Part shown: positions 24,849-33,829 of the stretch, one piece after another
How positions within the stretch are numbered: the first letter of the stretch is position 1
Layout: the number at the start of each line of letters is the position of its first letter
Assembly (NCBI GenBank): GCA_934120265.1
Contig: CAKOTU010000007.1
Coordinates: 1-55,773, forward strand
Source: an uncultured Bacilli bacterium
Lineage (GTDB): Bacteria; Bacillota_I; Bacilli_A; RF39; UBA660
Length of the DNA: 55,773 nt
Direction of reading: 5' to 3'
Made by a program: the position numbers and the translations under genes
The notes under the pieces: model-generated
What the model saw: only the letters and a program-made list of their open reading frames with translations
Databases searched by the model: none
What the model was told of the DNA's origin: nothing

Positions 24849-26498
24849 ATGAGTAAAATAAAAATATTTAGTTTAGGCGGATTAAATGAAATAGGTAAAA
24901 ACATGTATGTTGTAGAAGTTAATGATGATATTTTTGTTTTTGATGCAGGATTAAAATATGCGGACGATAATATGTTAGGTGTTGATTATATTATTCCTAA
25001 TTATGATTATTTAATTGAGAATAAAGATCGTATTAAGGGACTATTTATATCTCATGGTCATGATCAACAATTTGGAGCTATATCAGATATATTACTAGAT
25101 ATTCCTGATTTAAAAATATATGGTACAACTTTTACACTAGAAGTATTAAAAGAACAATTAAAAGAAGATAATATTAGCACGGATAATTTATTTGAAATAA
25201 AGGCACATAAAAAAATTCATTTTGGTGAAAATAGTATTTTTCCAATCAGTTTAACTCATGCAGTACCTGATGCTGTAGGATATGTTTTATATACTGCTGA
25301 TGGAGCTATTTTCTATACTGGAAATTTTGTGTTCGATCCTAGTATGCAAGGAGCTTATAAAACAGATGTAGGGAAACTTGCTTATGTTGGAAAACAAGGA
25401 GTACTTTGTTTATTAAGTGAATCATTATATGCTGATAAAAAAGGCTTTACTTCACCAAACCATCGTACTTCAAGTATAATTCGTGAAGCTTTATTTAAAA
25501 ACAATAATTCAAGAATATTATTTAATACTTTCCAAGCTCAGCTATATCGTATTCAAGAATTATTTACAGAGGTTATGAGAACCAATCGAAAAGTAATTAT
25601 TATGGGCAAAAGATTAGAAGCATTACTTGTGAGAGCTATTGATAATGGTTATATTAATTTTGATAAATCAAGAATAGCTAGTTTAAAAGAAATCAATGAT
25701 AAAAATGTTGTTATAGTTATTTCTGATGAAAGAGAAAAACCATATTCTAATATTAAACGTATTATTAGAGGCTATGATAAATTTATTAAAATAAGTGAAG
25801 AAGATACAGTTATTTTTGCATCGCCTGTTTATGATGGAATGGAAAAAAGTTCGACTAAAGTATTAGATGATTTAGCATCATTAGGAGTCAATATTGTAAC
25901 TATTCCAACTAAGAAATTTTTATCACTTCATGCATCTAGCGAAGATTTAATGTTAATGTTGGATTTAATGAAACCAAAATATTACTTTCCAGTAATTGGT
26001 GAATATCGTCACCAAGTGGCAAACAAAGAAGTCGCAGAACAAATTGGTATGAGTGCTGAAAATGTAATTCTAAATTTGAATGGTGATGTAGCAACTTTTA
26101 TAGATGGTAAATTAGTAGAAACTGGAGAAAAAGTAAAAGTCGACGATATTTTAATTGATGGTAAAACACCGGGTGATATTGGCGAATTAGTATTGAAAGA
26201 CCGTGAACTTTTAAGTGATAATGGTATTGTTATTGTAACTGCTACTTTGGATAAAATAACAAAACAAATTTTAGCTGGTCCTGAAATATTAACACGTGGT
26301 TTCATTTACGTTAAGGAAAACATAGATTTAATAAAAGAAGCTCAAAATATATCTCGTGATATCATTGAAAATAATATTAAACCACATTATGTTGATTTTA
26401 ATAAAATTAAAATGGAAGTTAGAGATAAAGTAGGAAAATACTTCTATGAAGAAACAGAGTGTAAACCTATGATTTTAATCGTTATACAAGAAGTTTAA
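24849..26498 (+). CDS. rnjB: RNase J-like protein with degenerate metal site (RNase J2 type)
   Basis: The 549-aa product aligns with RNase J along its length: metallo-beta-lactamase core, beta-CASP insertion (about residues 210-350) and the C-terminal domain with ILTRGFIYVKE. The metal site is altered. The usual HGHEDH reads HGHDQQ (H69, H71, then D72, Q73, Q74), the TGDFKFD aspartate is N159 (TGNFVFDP), and the HGEY histidine is I383 (VIGEYRH). H137 (THAVP) is kept. Such losses point to a non-catalytic or weakly active partner, as known for RNase J2 that pairs with J1. A J1 gene is expected elsewhere. The ATG at 24849 has AAAGGAG upstream; an in-frame ATG at 24834 is less likely. Confidence 0.85.
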   Translation: MSKIKIFSLGGLNEIGKNMYVVEVNDDIFVFDAGLKYADDNMLGVDYIIPNYDYLIENKDRIKGLFISHGHDQQFGAISDILLDIPDLKIYGTTFTLEVLKEQLKEDNISTDNLFEIKAHKKIHFGENSIFPISLTHAVPDAVGYVLYTADGAIFYTGNFVFDPSMQGAYKTDVGKLAYVGKQGVLCLLSESLYADKKGFTSPNHRTSSIIREALFKNNNSRILFNTFQAQLYRIQELFTEVMRTNRKVIIMGKRLEALLVRAIDNGYINFDKSRIASLKEINDKNVVIVISDEREKPYSNIKRIIRGYDKFIKISEEDTVIFASPVYDGMEKSSTKVLDDLASLGVNIVTIPTKKFLSLHASSEDLMLMLDLMKPKYYFPVIGEYRHQVANKEVAEQIGMSAENVILNLNGDVATFIDGKLVETGEKVKVDDILIDGKTPGDIGELVLKDRELLSDNGIVIVTATLDKITKQILAGPEILTRGFIYVKENIDLIKEAQNISRDIIENNIKPHYVDFNKIKMEVRDKVGKYFYEETECKPMILIVIQEV

Positions 26499-26518
26499 TC
26501 TTCTTGTATTTTTTTTTA
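26486..26518 (+). terminator. Terminator after the RNase J gene
   Basis: Stem ACAAGAAG/CTTCTTGT followed by ATT and T9. Confidence 0.8.
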
Positions 26519-26548
26519 TTTAAAGATATAATAAATATAGGTGATAGA

Positions 26549-27694
26549 ATGAAACGTGGATTTACTTTAATAGAATTAATGGCTGTTATTGTTGTTTTAG
26601 GTGTATTGGCAACAATATCAATAATATCTGTAGATAAGATAATTAAAGAAAATAAAGAAGAAACATATAAGACACAGATTGCAACAATAGAAGATGCAGC
26701 ACGTACCTGGGGAGTAAAACATATAAAAGAACTTCCCGATAATGATGGGGAGGCTATATCTGTACCACTACTTTATTTTAGGAATGAAGGAATTATACCC
26801 AAAGATCTTAAAAATCCAAAGACAAATAAACCTTTTAATGATGATTTATATGTAGACATTAGTTATGAAGGTGGAATATACAAGTATGAAGTTGTGGAAG
26901 AGAGTGGACTTGGAACAGATGCCAATCCTCCAATACTAAATAGAAAATATATAACAACGACTAAAACATATGCAAATGGACAAATAGTATACTTTAATGT
27001 CACAACAGGAAAAAAATGCTCATCATCATATTATGTAGAATCACAAAGTAATACAGGAGTAAAAGAAGGCTGTATGAAGTTCTATGCATTTAACGACGAT
27101 GGTGGTGACACATTAAATTTAATTTTAGATCATAATACAACCACAAGAATTTTATGGAATTCAAGTGGAAGTAGTGCTAGCGGTCCAAAAGAAGCATTAA
27201 CACAATTAAAAAGTGATACAGAAAACTGGAAAGGAACAGAAACTCCAACAAACTATACAATTGATCAAACGGGCCAAACAAGTAATGCAAAATTTACAAT
27301 AGATTATAGTGGCTATAATGCAAGATTTATAACAGCGCAGGAAGTAGCAACAATCACAGGAAATACATCATGGAATGAAAAAACTGCAAAATACGTATTC
27401 TACTTTGATACAAATACACCAAGTAAAAGTTTAACGTGTCAAAGTGGAAATATAAGCGGATGTTCTTATGGCTGGCTATATGATAGAACAAGTGAAGATT
27501 GTACAACATATGGATGTAAAAACAATTCGGATAAATACACACATGGATATTGGACAGCTTCTCCTCGTGCCGAGAGTACTAGCTCAAATTGGTGTGTTGC
27601 TTATGAAGGTTATGTTGGAAATTATGCTGTTCACTATCCAGATGTCTATTATGGTATACGTCCAGTAATAACAGTCTCAAAATCACAATTATAA
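26549..27694 (+). CDS. Pilin-like protein C with variable C-terminal lectin-like domain
   Basis: This 381-aa protein has the prepilin signal MKRG^FTLIELMAVIVVLGV. Its N-terminal third (KNPKTNKPFNDDLYVDISYE) differs from B and D and resembles the globular head of other Bacilli pseudopilins. From about residue 150 it matches A and B, ending GYWTASPRAES...YYGIRPVITV. The last 35 codons again shift to C/T endings (27 of 35). Several Cys pairs suggest disulfides. The start at 26549 has AGGTGATAG upstream; the earlier ATG lies inside the RNase J terminator. There is no poly-G leader here. A TATAAT at 26527 may be its -10. Likely surface pilus protein. Confidence 0.78.
   Translation: MKRGFTLIELMAVIVVLGVLATISIISVDKIIKENKEETYKTQIATIEDAARTWGVKHIKELPDNDGEAISVPLLYFRNEGIIPKDLKNPKTNKPFNDDLYVDISYEGGIYKYEVVEESGLGTDANPPILNRKYITTTKTYANGQIVYFNVTTGKKCSSSYYVESQSNTGVKEGCMKFYAFNDDGGDTLNLILDHNTTTRILWNSSGSSASGPKEALTQLKSDTENWKGTETPTNYTIDQTGQTSNAKFTIDYSGYNARFITAQEVATITGNTSWNEKTAKYVFYFDTNTPSKSLTCQSGNISGCSYGWLYDRTSEDCTTYGCKNNSDKYTHGYWTASPRAESTSSNWCVAYEGYVGNYAVHYPDVYYGIRPVITVSKSQL
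27559..27694 (+). other. Variable tail of pilin-like gene C
   Basis: Same position and frame residues as the tails of A and B but different variable residues and a length differing by one or two codons. Confidence 0.5.
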
Positions 27695-27695
27695 T

Positions 27696-27721
27696 AAAAA
27701 GGTATTTAAATACCTTTTTTT
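27696..27721 (+). terminator. Terminator after pilin-like gene C
   Basis: Near-perfect palindrome AAAAAGGTATTTAAATACCT followed by T7. Confidence 0.85.
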
Positions 27722-27748
27722 GTGGTAAAATTAGAAAGGAGGGATAAT

Positions 27749-28474
27749 ATGATCTATACATCAACAGATAATAAAAAAATTAAGGAATTAAAAAAATTAA
27801 ATATTAAAAAATATCGTGATCAAAGCAATTCATTTTTAGTAGAGGGAGAACATCTTGTTTTGGAAGCTTATAAAAAAGGTTTATTAGAAGAGCTGTTTTT
27901 AGAAGAAAATACTACATTGAATTTAGATGTAAAGACATCATATTTATCTCGTAATGTAATTAAATTTATAAGTGAATTAGATAATCCAAGTAATGTAATA
28001 GGATTGTGTAGAAAGCCAGAAGAAAAAGAAATAAAAAACAAAGTGCTAGTGTTGGATGATATTCAAGATCCGGGCAACTTTGGAACAATAATCAGAAGTG
28101 CAGTTGCGTTTAATATAGACACTATTGTTGTAAGTAATAATACTGTAGATCTTTATAATTCCAAAGTTATTAGAGCTAGCCAAGGAATGCTTTTCAATAT
28201 AAATATTATTAGAAAAGATTTAAATGATTTTGTGCCAGAATTAAAAAAACAAGGATATCAGATTTATGCGACAAAGGTAAATGGTGGTAAAAGTCTAAAA
28301 ACTATTGAAAAGATGGAAAAATTTGCTATAATAATGGGTAACGAAGGAGCCGGAGTTAGTGCTAGCTTGATGTCTCTAGCAGATTCATACCTATATATAG
28401 ATATGAATAGCAATTGTGAAAGCTTAAATGTTGCAGTGGCAACAAGTATTATTTTATATGAATTAGATAAGTAG
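27749..28474 (+). CDS. TrmH/SpoU family RNA 2'-O-methyltransferase
   Basis: This 241-aa SPOUT enzyme has an N-terminal substrate-binding part (SFLVEGEHLVLEAYKKG) and the three SpoU motifs: DPGNFGTIIRSAVAF, IIMGNEGAGVS and the end motif MNSNCESLNVAVATSIILYE. It probably methylates a ribose in 23S rRNA, but the site cannot be assigned. The start has AAAGGAGGG upstream; an in-frame upstream codon at 27722 lies in the terminator tail. rimM follows after 7 bases. Confidence 0.88.
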   Translation: MIYTSTDNKKIKELKKLNIKKYRDQSNSFLVEGEHLVLEAYKKGLLEELFLEENTTLNLDVKTSYLSRNVIKFISELDNPSNVIGLCRKPEEKEIKNKVLVLDDIQDPGNFGTIIRSAVAFNIDTIVVSNNTVDLYNSKVIRASQGMLFNINIIRKDLNDFVPELKKQGYQIYATKVNGGKSLKTIEKMEKFAIIMGNEGAGVSASLMSLADSYLYIDMNSNCESLNVAVATSIILYELDK

Positions 28475-28481
28475 GTGGGCT

Positions 28482-28976
28482 ATGAAAGAAGTATATATTG
28501 GTAGAATAGTAAATACTCATGGAATAAAGGGAGAATTAAGAATTGTATCTGATTTTAAATATAAAGAAGATATATTTAAACCCAACTTTATACTTTATGT
28601 AGGTAAAAAAAGAGAACCACTTACTATAGTTTCTTATCGAAAACATAAGAATTACGATATGGTACTATTTGCAGGTATTAATGATATAAATGATGCTTTG
28701 CCATACAAAGGTGAGGAAGTTTATATAAATAGAGATGATCTTAATATTGAGGGCTATGTCAATGAAGATCTTATTGGATTAGAAGTTTATAGTAACGATA
28801 AATATATTGGAGTTCTTACAAATATAATTGATAATGGTGCTCATGAGATATTAGCTATAGATAAAAATGGGATTAATAATTTAATTCCTTTTGTAGATGA
28901 ATTTATAAATAAAATAGATATCAATAATAAAAGAATATATATTAATGAAATAGAGGGGTTAATAAATGAGGATTGA
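28482..28976 (+). CDS. rimM: Ribosome maturation factor RimM
   Basis: This 164-aa protein has the RimM start EVYIGRIVNTHGIKGELRI, a PRC-barrel-type second half with DLIGLEVYSNDKYIGVL and LIPFVDEFINKID. RimM helps assemble the 30S head near S19. It overlaps trmD by 11 bases, the classic pairing. Confidence 0.94.
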   Translation: MKEVYIGRIVNTHGIKGELRIVSDFKYKEDIFKPNFILYVGKKREPLTIVSYRKHKNYDMVLFAGINDINDALPYKGEEVYINRDDLNIEGYVNEDLIGLEVYSNDKYIGVLTNIIDNGAHEILAIDKNGINNLIPFVDEFINKIDINNKRIYINEIEGLINED

Positions 28977-29634
28977 TATTTTAACACTATTTCCAAATAT
29001 GTTTACAGGATTTTTAACTGAATCAATTATTAAAAGAGCGATAGAAAATAATAAAGTAGAAATAAACATTTATGATATTAGAGATTATTCTAAAGATCCT
29101 CACAAAAAAGTAGATGATTACGGATTTGGTGGAGGAGATGGTATGGTACTTATGCCTCAACCAATATTTGATGCAGTGAGAAGTTTAAAAAAAGATGATT
29201 CACATATCATATTACTTACACCTCAAGGTACTCCATATCATCAAAGTAAAGCACATGAGTTATTAAAATATAAGCACATAATTATGATATGTGGTCATTA
29301 TGAAGGTTTTGATGAAAGAATCAGAACTCTAGCGGATGAAGAAATAAGTATTGGTGATTTTGTTCTTACAGGTGGAGAGTTACCAAGCATGGTTATAAGT
29401 GACAGTATAATTAGACTTTTAGATGGTGTTATAAAAGAGGGATCACATCAAAACGATTCTTTTGAAAATGGATTACTAGATTATCCAGTTTATACTCATC
29501 CGGCTGATTATGAAGGAATGAAAGTTCCAGAGGTGTTATTATCTGGGCACCATGAAAACATTAGAAAATGGCGCTATGAAGAACAGATAAAAAGGACTAA
29601 AGAAAGAAGACCAGAATTATTAGAAAAGAGTTGA
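28966..29634 (+). CDS. trmD: tRNA (guanine37-N1)-methyltransferase TrmD
   Basis: This 222-aa SPOUT enzyme begins MRIDILTLFPNMF and has DDYGFGGGDGMVL, the knot motif CGHYEGFDERI, GDFVLTGGELP and VPEVLLSGHHENIRKWR. It makes m1G37 to keep the reading frame. Length is slightly short against the usual 240, from a trimmed C-terminus. The gene overlaps rimM. Confidence 0.95.
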   Translation: MRIDILTLFPNMFTGFLTESIIKRAIENNKVEINIYDIRDYSKDPHKKVDDYGFGGGDGMVLMPQPIFDAVRSLKKDDSHIILLTPQGTPYHQSKAHELLKYKHIIMICGHYEGFDERIRTLADEEISIGDFVLTGGELPSMVISDSIIRLLDGVIKEGSHQNDSFENGLLDYPVYTHPADYEGMKVPEVLLSGHHENIRKWRYEEQIKRTKERRPELLEKS

Positions 29635-29638
29635 TATT

Positions 29639-30097
29639 ATGGTACAAGGTAGAACTTATAAATTATATAAAAGTGGTGATAATAAAAACCTACTATATTT
29701 AAAAGATGGTAAAATAGATGGATTTGAATTTGCTCCAAAATACACTAACGAGTATATGGGTATGGAAGTAAACAAAATGGTAGTTATAAATCCTAGTCTT
29801 ATTGAAAAAGTATTAAAGAAAAAAATAAAAAGAAAACTTGATTTATATTTACAATTTATTGTTAGCGTAATTGATGATGAGGATACTGATCCATCTAACT
29901 TAAGATATGTTTTAGATGATTTGGAAAGATACCGCCGTACCATTATTAATAAATATCAACGTTATTTAGACGAGAAATATATAAACCTTCTTCTTAAAAA
30001 AATAGAAATTTTAAATAATGAATTAAAAACAAAATTAATATACATGAGAACTCCTATTGAAAAAGAAGAAGAAAAAGAGAGTAGAAGAAGTCGTTAA
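29639..30097 (+). CDS. Hypothetical basic protein downstream of trmD
   Basis: I do not recognise the family. The 152-aa product has a beta-rich N-terminus (GRTYKLYKSGDNKNLLYLKDG), then a long helical region (about residues 55-135) rich in Lys, Arg, Asp and Tyr, and a charged tail ending SRRSR. It starts four bases after trmD, so it is probably cotranscribed and translated with the RNA-modification genes. No signal peptide or membrane segment. A nucleic-acid or ribosome-associated role is possible from charge and context only. Confidence 0.65.
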   Translation: MVQGRTYKLYKSGDNKNLLYLKDGKIDGFEFAPKYTNEYMGMEVNKMVVINPSLIEKVLKKKIKRKLDLYLQFIVSVIDDEDTDPSNLRYVLDDLERYRRTIINKYQRYLDEKYINLLLKKIEILNNELKTKLIYMRTPIEKEEEKESRRSR

Positions 30098-30146
30098 TTT
30101 TTTCTTAGACTGTTATACTTTTGAATATTTTTATAATAAAATATAG

Positions 30147-30181
30147 AATCATGAAATTTAAGAATTTCATGATTTTTTTTA
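30147..30181 (+). terminator. Terminator between the trmD operon and comEA
   Basis: Twelve-pair stem AATCATGAAATT/AATTTCATGATT followed by T8. Confidence 0.85.
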
Positions 30182-30238
30182 AAATAAAGAAGGATATATG
30201 ATAGTTTTGTGGAATATTAGAAGTGAAAGGAGGAAAAG

Positions 30239-30910
30239 ATGGAAAGTATTTTTAATTTTGTTAAAAAATACAAGCATTTAATATTAAGAGGAATTATTAT
30301 ATTAATCATGATATTAGGAAGTGTAATGGTATATCTTTTTAAAGAATCGGAATCAAAAGAAATAATTGATGAAGATAATATTAATGTAATGGAAGAGGTG
30401 CCAGTTGAAGAAGAAAAGGAAGAAGTAAAAGAAAAAAACATTACAATTGATGTTAAAGGTGAAGTTAATAAACCTGGTGTATATGAGTTGCCAGTGGGCT
30501 CTAGGGTAATAGACGCAATAAAAATAAGTGGTGGTACTACAACCAAAGCAGATACTTCAATGTTAAATTTAAGTAAGGTTCTTGCTGATGAAAATGTTAT
30601 TATTGTTTATAACAAATATAGTCAACAATCAATTAAATATGTAGAAAAAGAATGTAATTGTGACGCTTGTATTAATAACAGTAATGTTTCTTCTGGAAGT
30701 AGTGAAAATAGTACAAGTCAAAAAATTTCTATTAATAAAGCCACTAAAGAAGAACTTATGAATTTAAATGGTATTGGGGAAAGTAGGGCTATTGACATTA
30801 TTAATTATCGTAATGCAAATGGTTTATTTAAAAGTATTGAAGATTTAAAACAAGTAAGTGGCATTGGAGACAAACTATTTGAAAAAATTAAAGATCAAAT
30901 TACTATTTAG
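30239..30910 (+). CDS. comEA: Competence protein ComEA
   Basis: This 223-aa protein has an N-terminal membrane anchor (about residues 16-37), an acidic linker, an SLBB domain (DVKGEVNKPGVYELPVG, about 78-130) and a C-terminal helix-hairpin-helix DNA-binding part (INKATKEELMNLNGIGESRA, then VSGIGDKLFEKIK). It binds incoming double-stranded DNA outside the membrane. A Cys-rich bit (CNCDAC) sits in the linker between domains. GAAAGGAGG precedes the start. comEC follows with a coding overlap. Confidence 0.9.
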   Translation: MESIFNFVKKYKHLILRGIIILIMILGSVMVYLFKESESKEIIDEDNINVMEEVPVEEEKEEVKEKNITIDVKGEVNKPGVYELPVGSRVIDAIKISGGTTTKADTSMLNLSKVLADENVIIVYNKYSQQSIKYVEKECNCDACINNSNVSSGSSENSTSQKISINKATKEELMNLNGIGESRAIDIINYRNANGLFKSIEDLKQVSGIGDKLFEKIKDQITI

Positions 30911-32879
30911 TATTTTAATTGTTTGTTGTTTTGTTTATTGTTATTTAAATAGTTTTCAAAAATCAAAGTACGATATTAAAGAAAGTGAATTTATTATTAA
31001 GGTTACAAAAATTAATTATAAAGATGATAGGGTAGTAATTGAGGGAAAAGGAAAAGAAAAGTTGCTTATTAATTATAAAGGTGATTTTAAATATGAATTA
31101 GGTGATAAGATAATAGTTCATGGAGTATTAAATGAACCTTCAGTAAATACTAATTTTAATCTATTTAACTATAAAAAATATTTATTAAGTAAAAAAATAT
31201 ATTATATTTTAAATGCTGAAGAAGTGAAACTTTTAGAAAAGAACAAAAATATTTTTTATAAAATAAAAAATAAGATAATAAATAAATTAAATGGAAATGT
31301 TTATTTAAATGGTTTTATATTAGGTGATAACAGCTATATAGATGAAGAAGTAAAGAAGTCATATCAATTAAATGGTATTAGTCATTTGTTTTCAGTATCT
31401 GGTATGCATGTAGGGTTTATTGTTCTTATATTAACAGCGGCTTTAAAGAAGTTTAAATGGTATCAAATTATTCTGATTTTAGGCTTATTATTTTACTCTT
31501 TCTTAACTAATTTTTTGCCGTCAATCATGAGATCAGTAATATTTTTCTCTTTATGCTTGATTAAAAAGAAACGAAAATGGAATATTAGTACATTTTGTTT
31601 GTTTATGATCATGACAATGTTTTTCCTTTTTTACAATCCATTTTATATTTATAATATAGGATTTATTTATAGCTTTGTAATATCAGGCTCTTTAATACAT
31701 TTTAGTGATAAATTAAAAGAAAAAAATTATTTTAAAAGTTTATTTAAAATATCTTTTTTTTCTTTTTTATTTAGTTTTCCAATAACAACATATAATAATT
31801 TTTCTATTAATTTTTTAAGTCCTATATTAAATTTATTTTTTGTTCCCTTTGTATCTTTAATTATATTTCCTTTATCCTTTATTGTTTTATTTTTATCTTT
31901 TTTAAATCCCTTGTTTTTGTTTTTAACAGATATTTTAGAACAAATAAGTTTATTTTGTTCTAAAATTACCGTATTCAATTTAACATTTGCTAAACCATCT
32001 ATTTTATTTTTGCTGGTTTACTATATAATTATTGTTTTTTCTATTAAAAATAAAAAAGGATTTATCATTTTATTTATATTTGTAGTTGTTCATTGTAATA
32101 TTCATTTTTTTAAAATGTCACCAGTGGTAACAATGCTAGATGTTGGACAAGGAGATTCCTTATTATTAGAATTGCCTTTTAATAAGGGAAATGTATTGAT
32201 AGATACAGGAGGAAAATTATTTGACGATTCTAATAATATTAGTAGCAATATAATTATTCCATATTTAAAATCAATAGGTATAAACAAGATAGATTATCTA
32301 ATAATTACTCATGGTGATTATGATCATATGGGTGAAAGTATTAATTTGGTAGAAAATTTTAAAATAGATAAAGTTATATTTAATTGTGGTGATTATAATA
32401 ATTTAGAAAACAAATTGATTGATGTTTTAGATAATAAAAAAATAAGGTATTATTCATGTGTTAAGGAATTGAATCTAAATAAATATAAACTGAAATTTTT
32501 AAGTACAAAAGAATATGATAATGAAAATGATAATTCTAATGTCATTTATACTGAGTTAAATGGTTATAAACTTTTACTTATGGGTGATGCAGGAACTGCT
32601 AAAGAAAAGGATATATTAGAAAAATATAATTTGACTAACATTGATTTTTTTAAAGTAGGACATCACGGTTCTAATACATCATCGAGTGAGGATTTTATAA
32701 ATAGAATAAATCCTAAATATTCATTAATTAGTGTAGGTAAAAACAATAGGTATGGTCATCCAAAAGAAACAGTCTTGAGCATTTTGCATAATTCTAAAGT
32801 TTATAGGACTGATTTAGACGGAAGTATTAAAATAAAACTAAACAATAATGGATGTAAGATAAAAAATTGTGATTCATAG
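30879..32879 (+). CDS. comEC: DNA uptake channel protein ComEC
   Basis: This roughly 666-aa protein has an N-terminal membrane and OB-like region, a Competence domain with many helices (GISHLFSVSGMHVGFIVLIL, about residues 165-420) and a C-terminal metallo-beta-lactamase-like nuclease domain (LDVGQGDSLLLELP, ITHGDYDHMGES, VGHHGSNTSSS). It imports single-stranded DNA. I favour a TTG start at 30879, with GGAG ten bases upstream; a GTG at 30858 in the same frame is an alternative. Either way it overlaps comEA, implying coupling. Together with the pilus genes in this window it indicates a natural transformation machinery. Confidence 0.88.
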   Translation: MKKLKIKLLFSILIVCCFVYCYLNSFQKSKYDIKESEFIIKVTKINYKDDRVVIEGKGKEKLLINYKGDFKYELGDKIIVHGVLNEPSVNTNFNLFNYKKYLLSKKIYYILNAEEVKLLEKNKNIFYKIKNKIINKLNGNVYLNGFILGDNSYIDEEVKKSYQLNGISHLFSVSGMHVGFIVLILTAALKKFKWYQIILILGLLFYSFLTNFLPSIMRSVIFFSLCLIKKKRKWNISTFCLFMIMTMFFLFYNPFYIYNIGFIYSFVISGSLIHFSDKLKEKNYFKSLFKISFFSFLFSFPITTYNNFSINFLSPILNLFFVPFVSLIIFPLSFIVLFLSFLNPLFLFLTDILEQISLFCSKITVFNLTFAKPSILFLLVYYIIIVFSIKNKKGFIILFIFVVVHCNIHFFKMSPVVTMLDVGQGDSLLLELPFNKGNVLIDTGGKLFDDSNNISSNIIIPYLKSIGINKIDYLIITHGDYDHMGESINLVENFKIDKVIFNCGDYNNLENKLIDVLDNKKIRYYSCVKELNLNKYKLKFLSTKEYDNENDNSNVIYTELNGYKLLLMGDAGTAKEKDILEKYNLTNIDFFKVGHHGSNTSSSEDFINRINPKYSLISVGKNNRYGHPKETVLSILHNSKVYRTDLDGSIKIKLNNNGCKIKNCDS

Positions 32880-32890
32880 GAAGGAGAGAG

Positions 32891-33799
32891 ATGATGAATT
32901 ATTATGAGCAAATAAAGGAATTATTGATTAGCAATGAAGTATATAAAAAAGTAAAGGATTATAGTAAAAATAAAAGTGAAGTGGACACATATTATAATGT
33001 TGGCAAACTTATTGTAGAAGCACAAAATGGACAAACACGAGCCAAATATGGAGATAATTTGATAAAGAAATTTTCCGAAAAATTAGTGGTAGAGTTAAAT
33101 AAAAAATATAGTTACAGAAACCTTATGAATATGAGAAAGTTTTATTTAGTGTTTAGAAATGAAAAAGTGAACGCATTGCGTTCACAATTGACTTGGTCCC
33201 ATTATCGTGAATTGCTATCATTAAAGAGTTATGAAGCAATAAAATATTATACAAATATAGCAGTTAAATATAATTTAGGATATAGAGAATTGATTTTAAG
33301 AATAAAAAATAATGAATATGAAAGATTGCCGCTGGAAACGAAAAGTAAGCTAGTTAATAGTGAAAGGATTGAGATTAATGATTTGATCCCCAATCCTATA
33401 TTAATTCAAAATAAAAATAATATAAAAATTGTTACAGAAAAAGTATTACATAGTTTAATATTAGAAAATATAGAAGATTTTATGAAAGAACTTGGTAATT
33501 CATTCAGCTTTATAGGTAGTGAATATAAGATTAAAATAGGTGATAGAAATTATTACATAGATTTGTTATTATTTAATATAAAATATAACTGTTATGTTGT
33601 AGTAGAGTTAAAGATTACAGAATTTAAAGTAGAATATATTTCACAAGTGCAAAAATATATGAATTTCATAGATAAAAACATAAAAGAAATAGATAATAAT
33701 AAAACTATGGGAATATTAATATGCAAAAAAGAAAATAGATTTGTAATAGAATATTGTTCAGATGAGCGAATTGCAGTAAGAGAATATGAATTTGTGTGA
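32891..33799 (+). CDS. DUF1016 (YhcG-type) PD-(D/E)xK nuclease-like protein
   Basis: This 302-aa protein has the DUF1016 N-terminal helical domain (YYNVGKLIVEAQ, YSYRNLMNMRKFY, LTWSHYRELLSL) and a C-terminal PD-(D/E)xK nuclease fold. Catalytic candidates are D224 (YYIDLLLFN) and E239/K241 (VVVELKI). It is shorter than the usual 340-370 aa. Family members are often found near restriction or mobile elements, and some have been linked to recombination or to defence. It lies 11 bases after comEC, so cotranscription with the DNA-uptake genes is likely. A role in handling incoming DNA is a guess. Confidence 0.82.
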   Translation: MMNYYEQIKELLISNEVYKKVKDYSKNKSEVDTYYNVGKLIVEAQNGQTRAKYGDNLIKKFSEKLVVELNKKYSYRNLMNMRKFYLVFRNEKVNALRSQLTWSHYRELLSLKSYEAIKYYTNIAVKYNLGYRELILRIKNNEYERLPLETKSKLVNSERIEINDLIPNPILIQNKNNIKIVTEKVLHSLILENIEDFMKELGNSFSFIGSEYKIKIGDRNYYIDLLLFNIKYNCYVVVELKITEFKVEYISQVQKYMNFIDKNIKEIDNNKTMGILICKKENRFVIEYCSDERIAVREYEFV

Positions 33800-33829
33800 T
33801 ATAATAAATACATAATAGGAGATGATATT

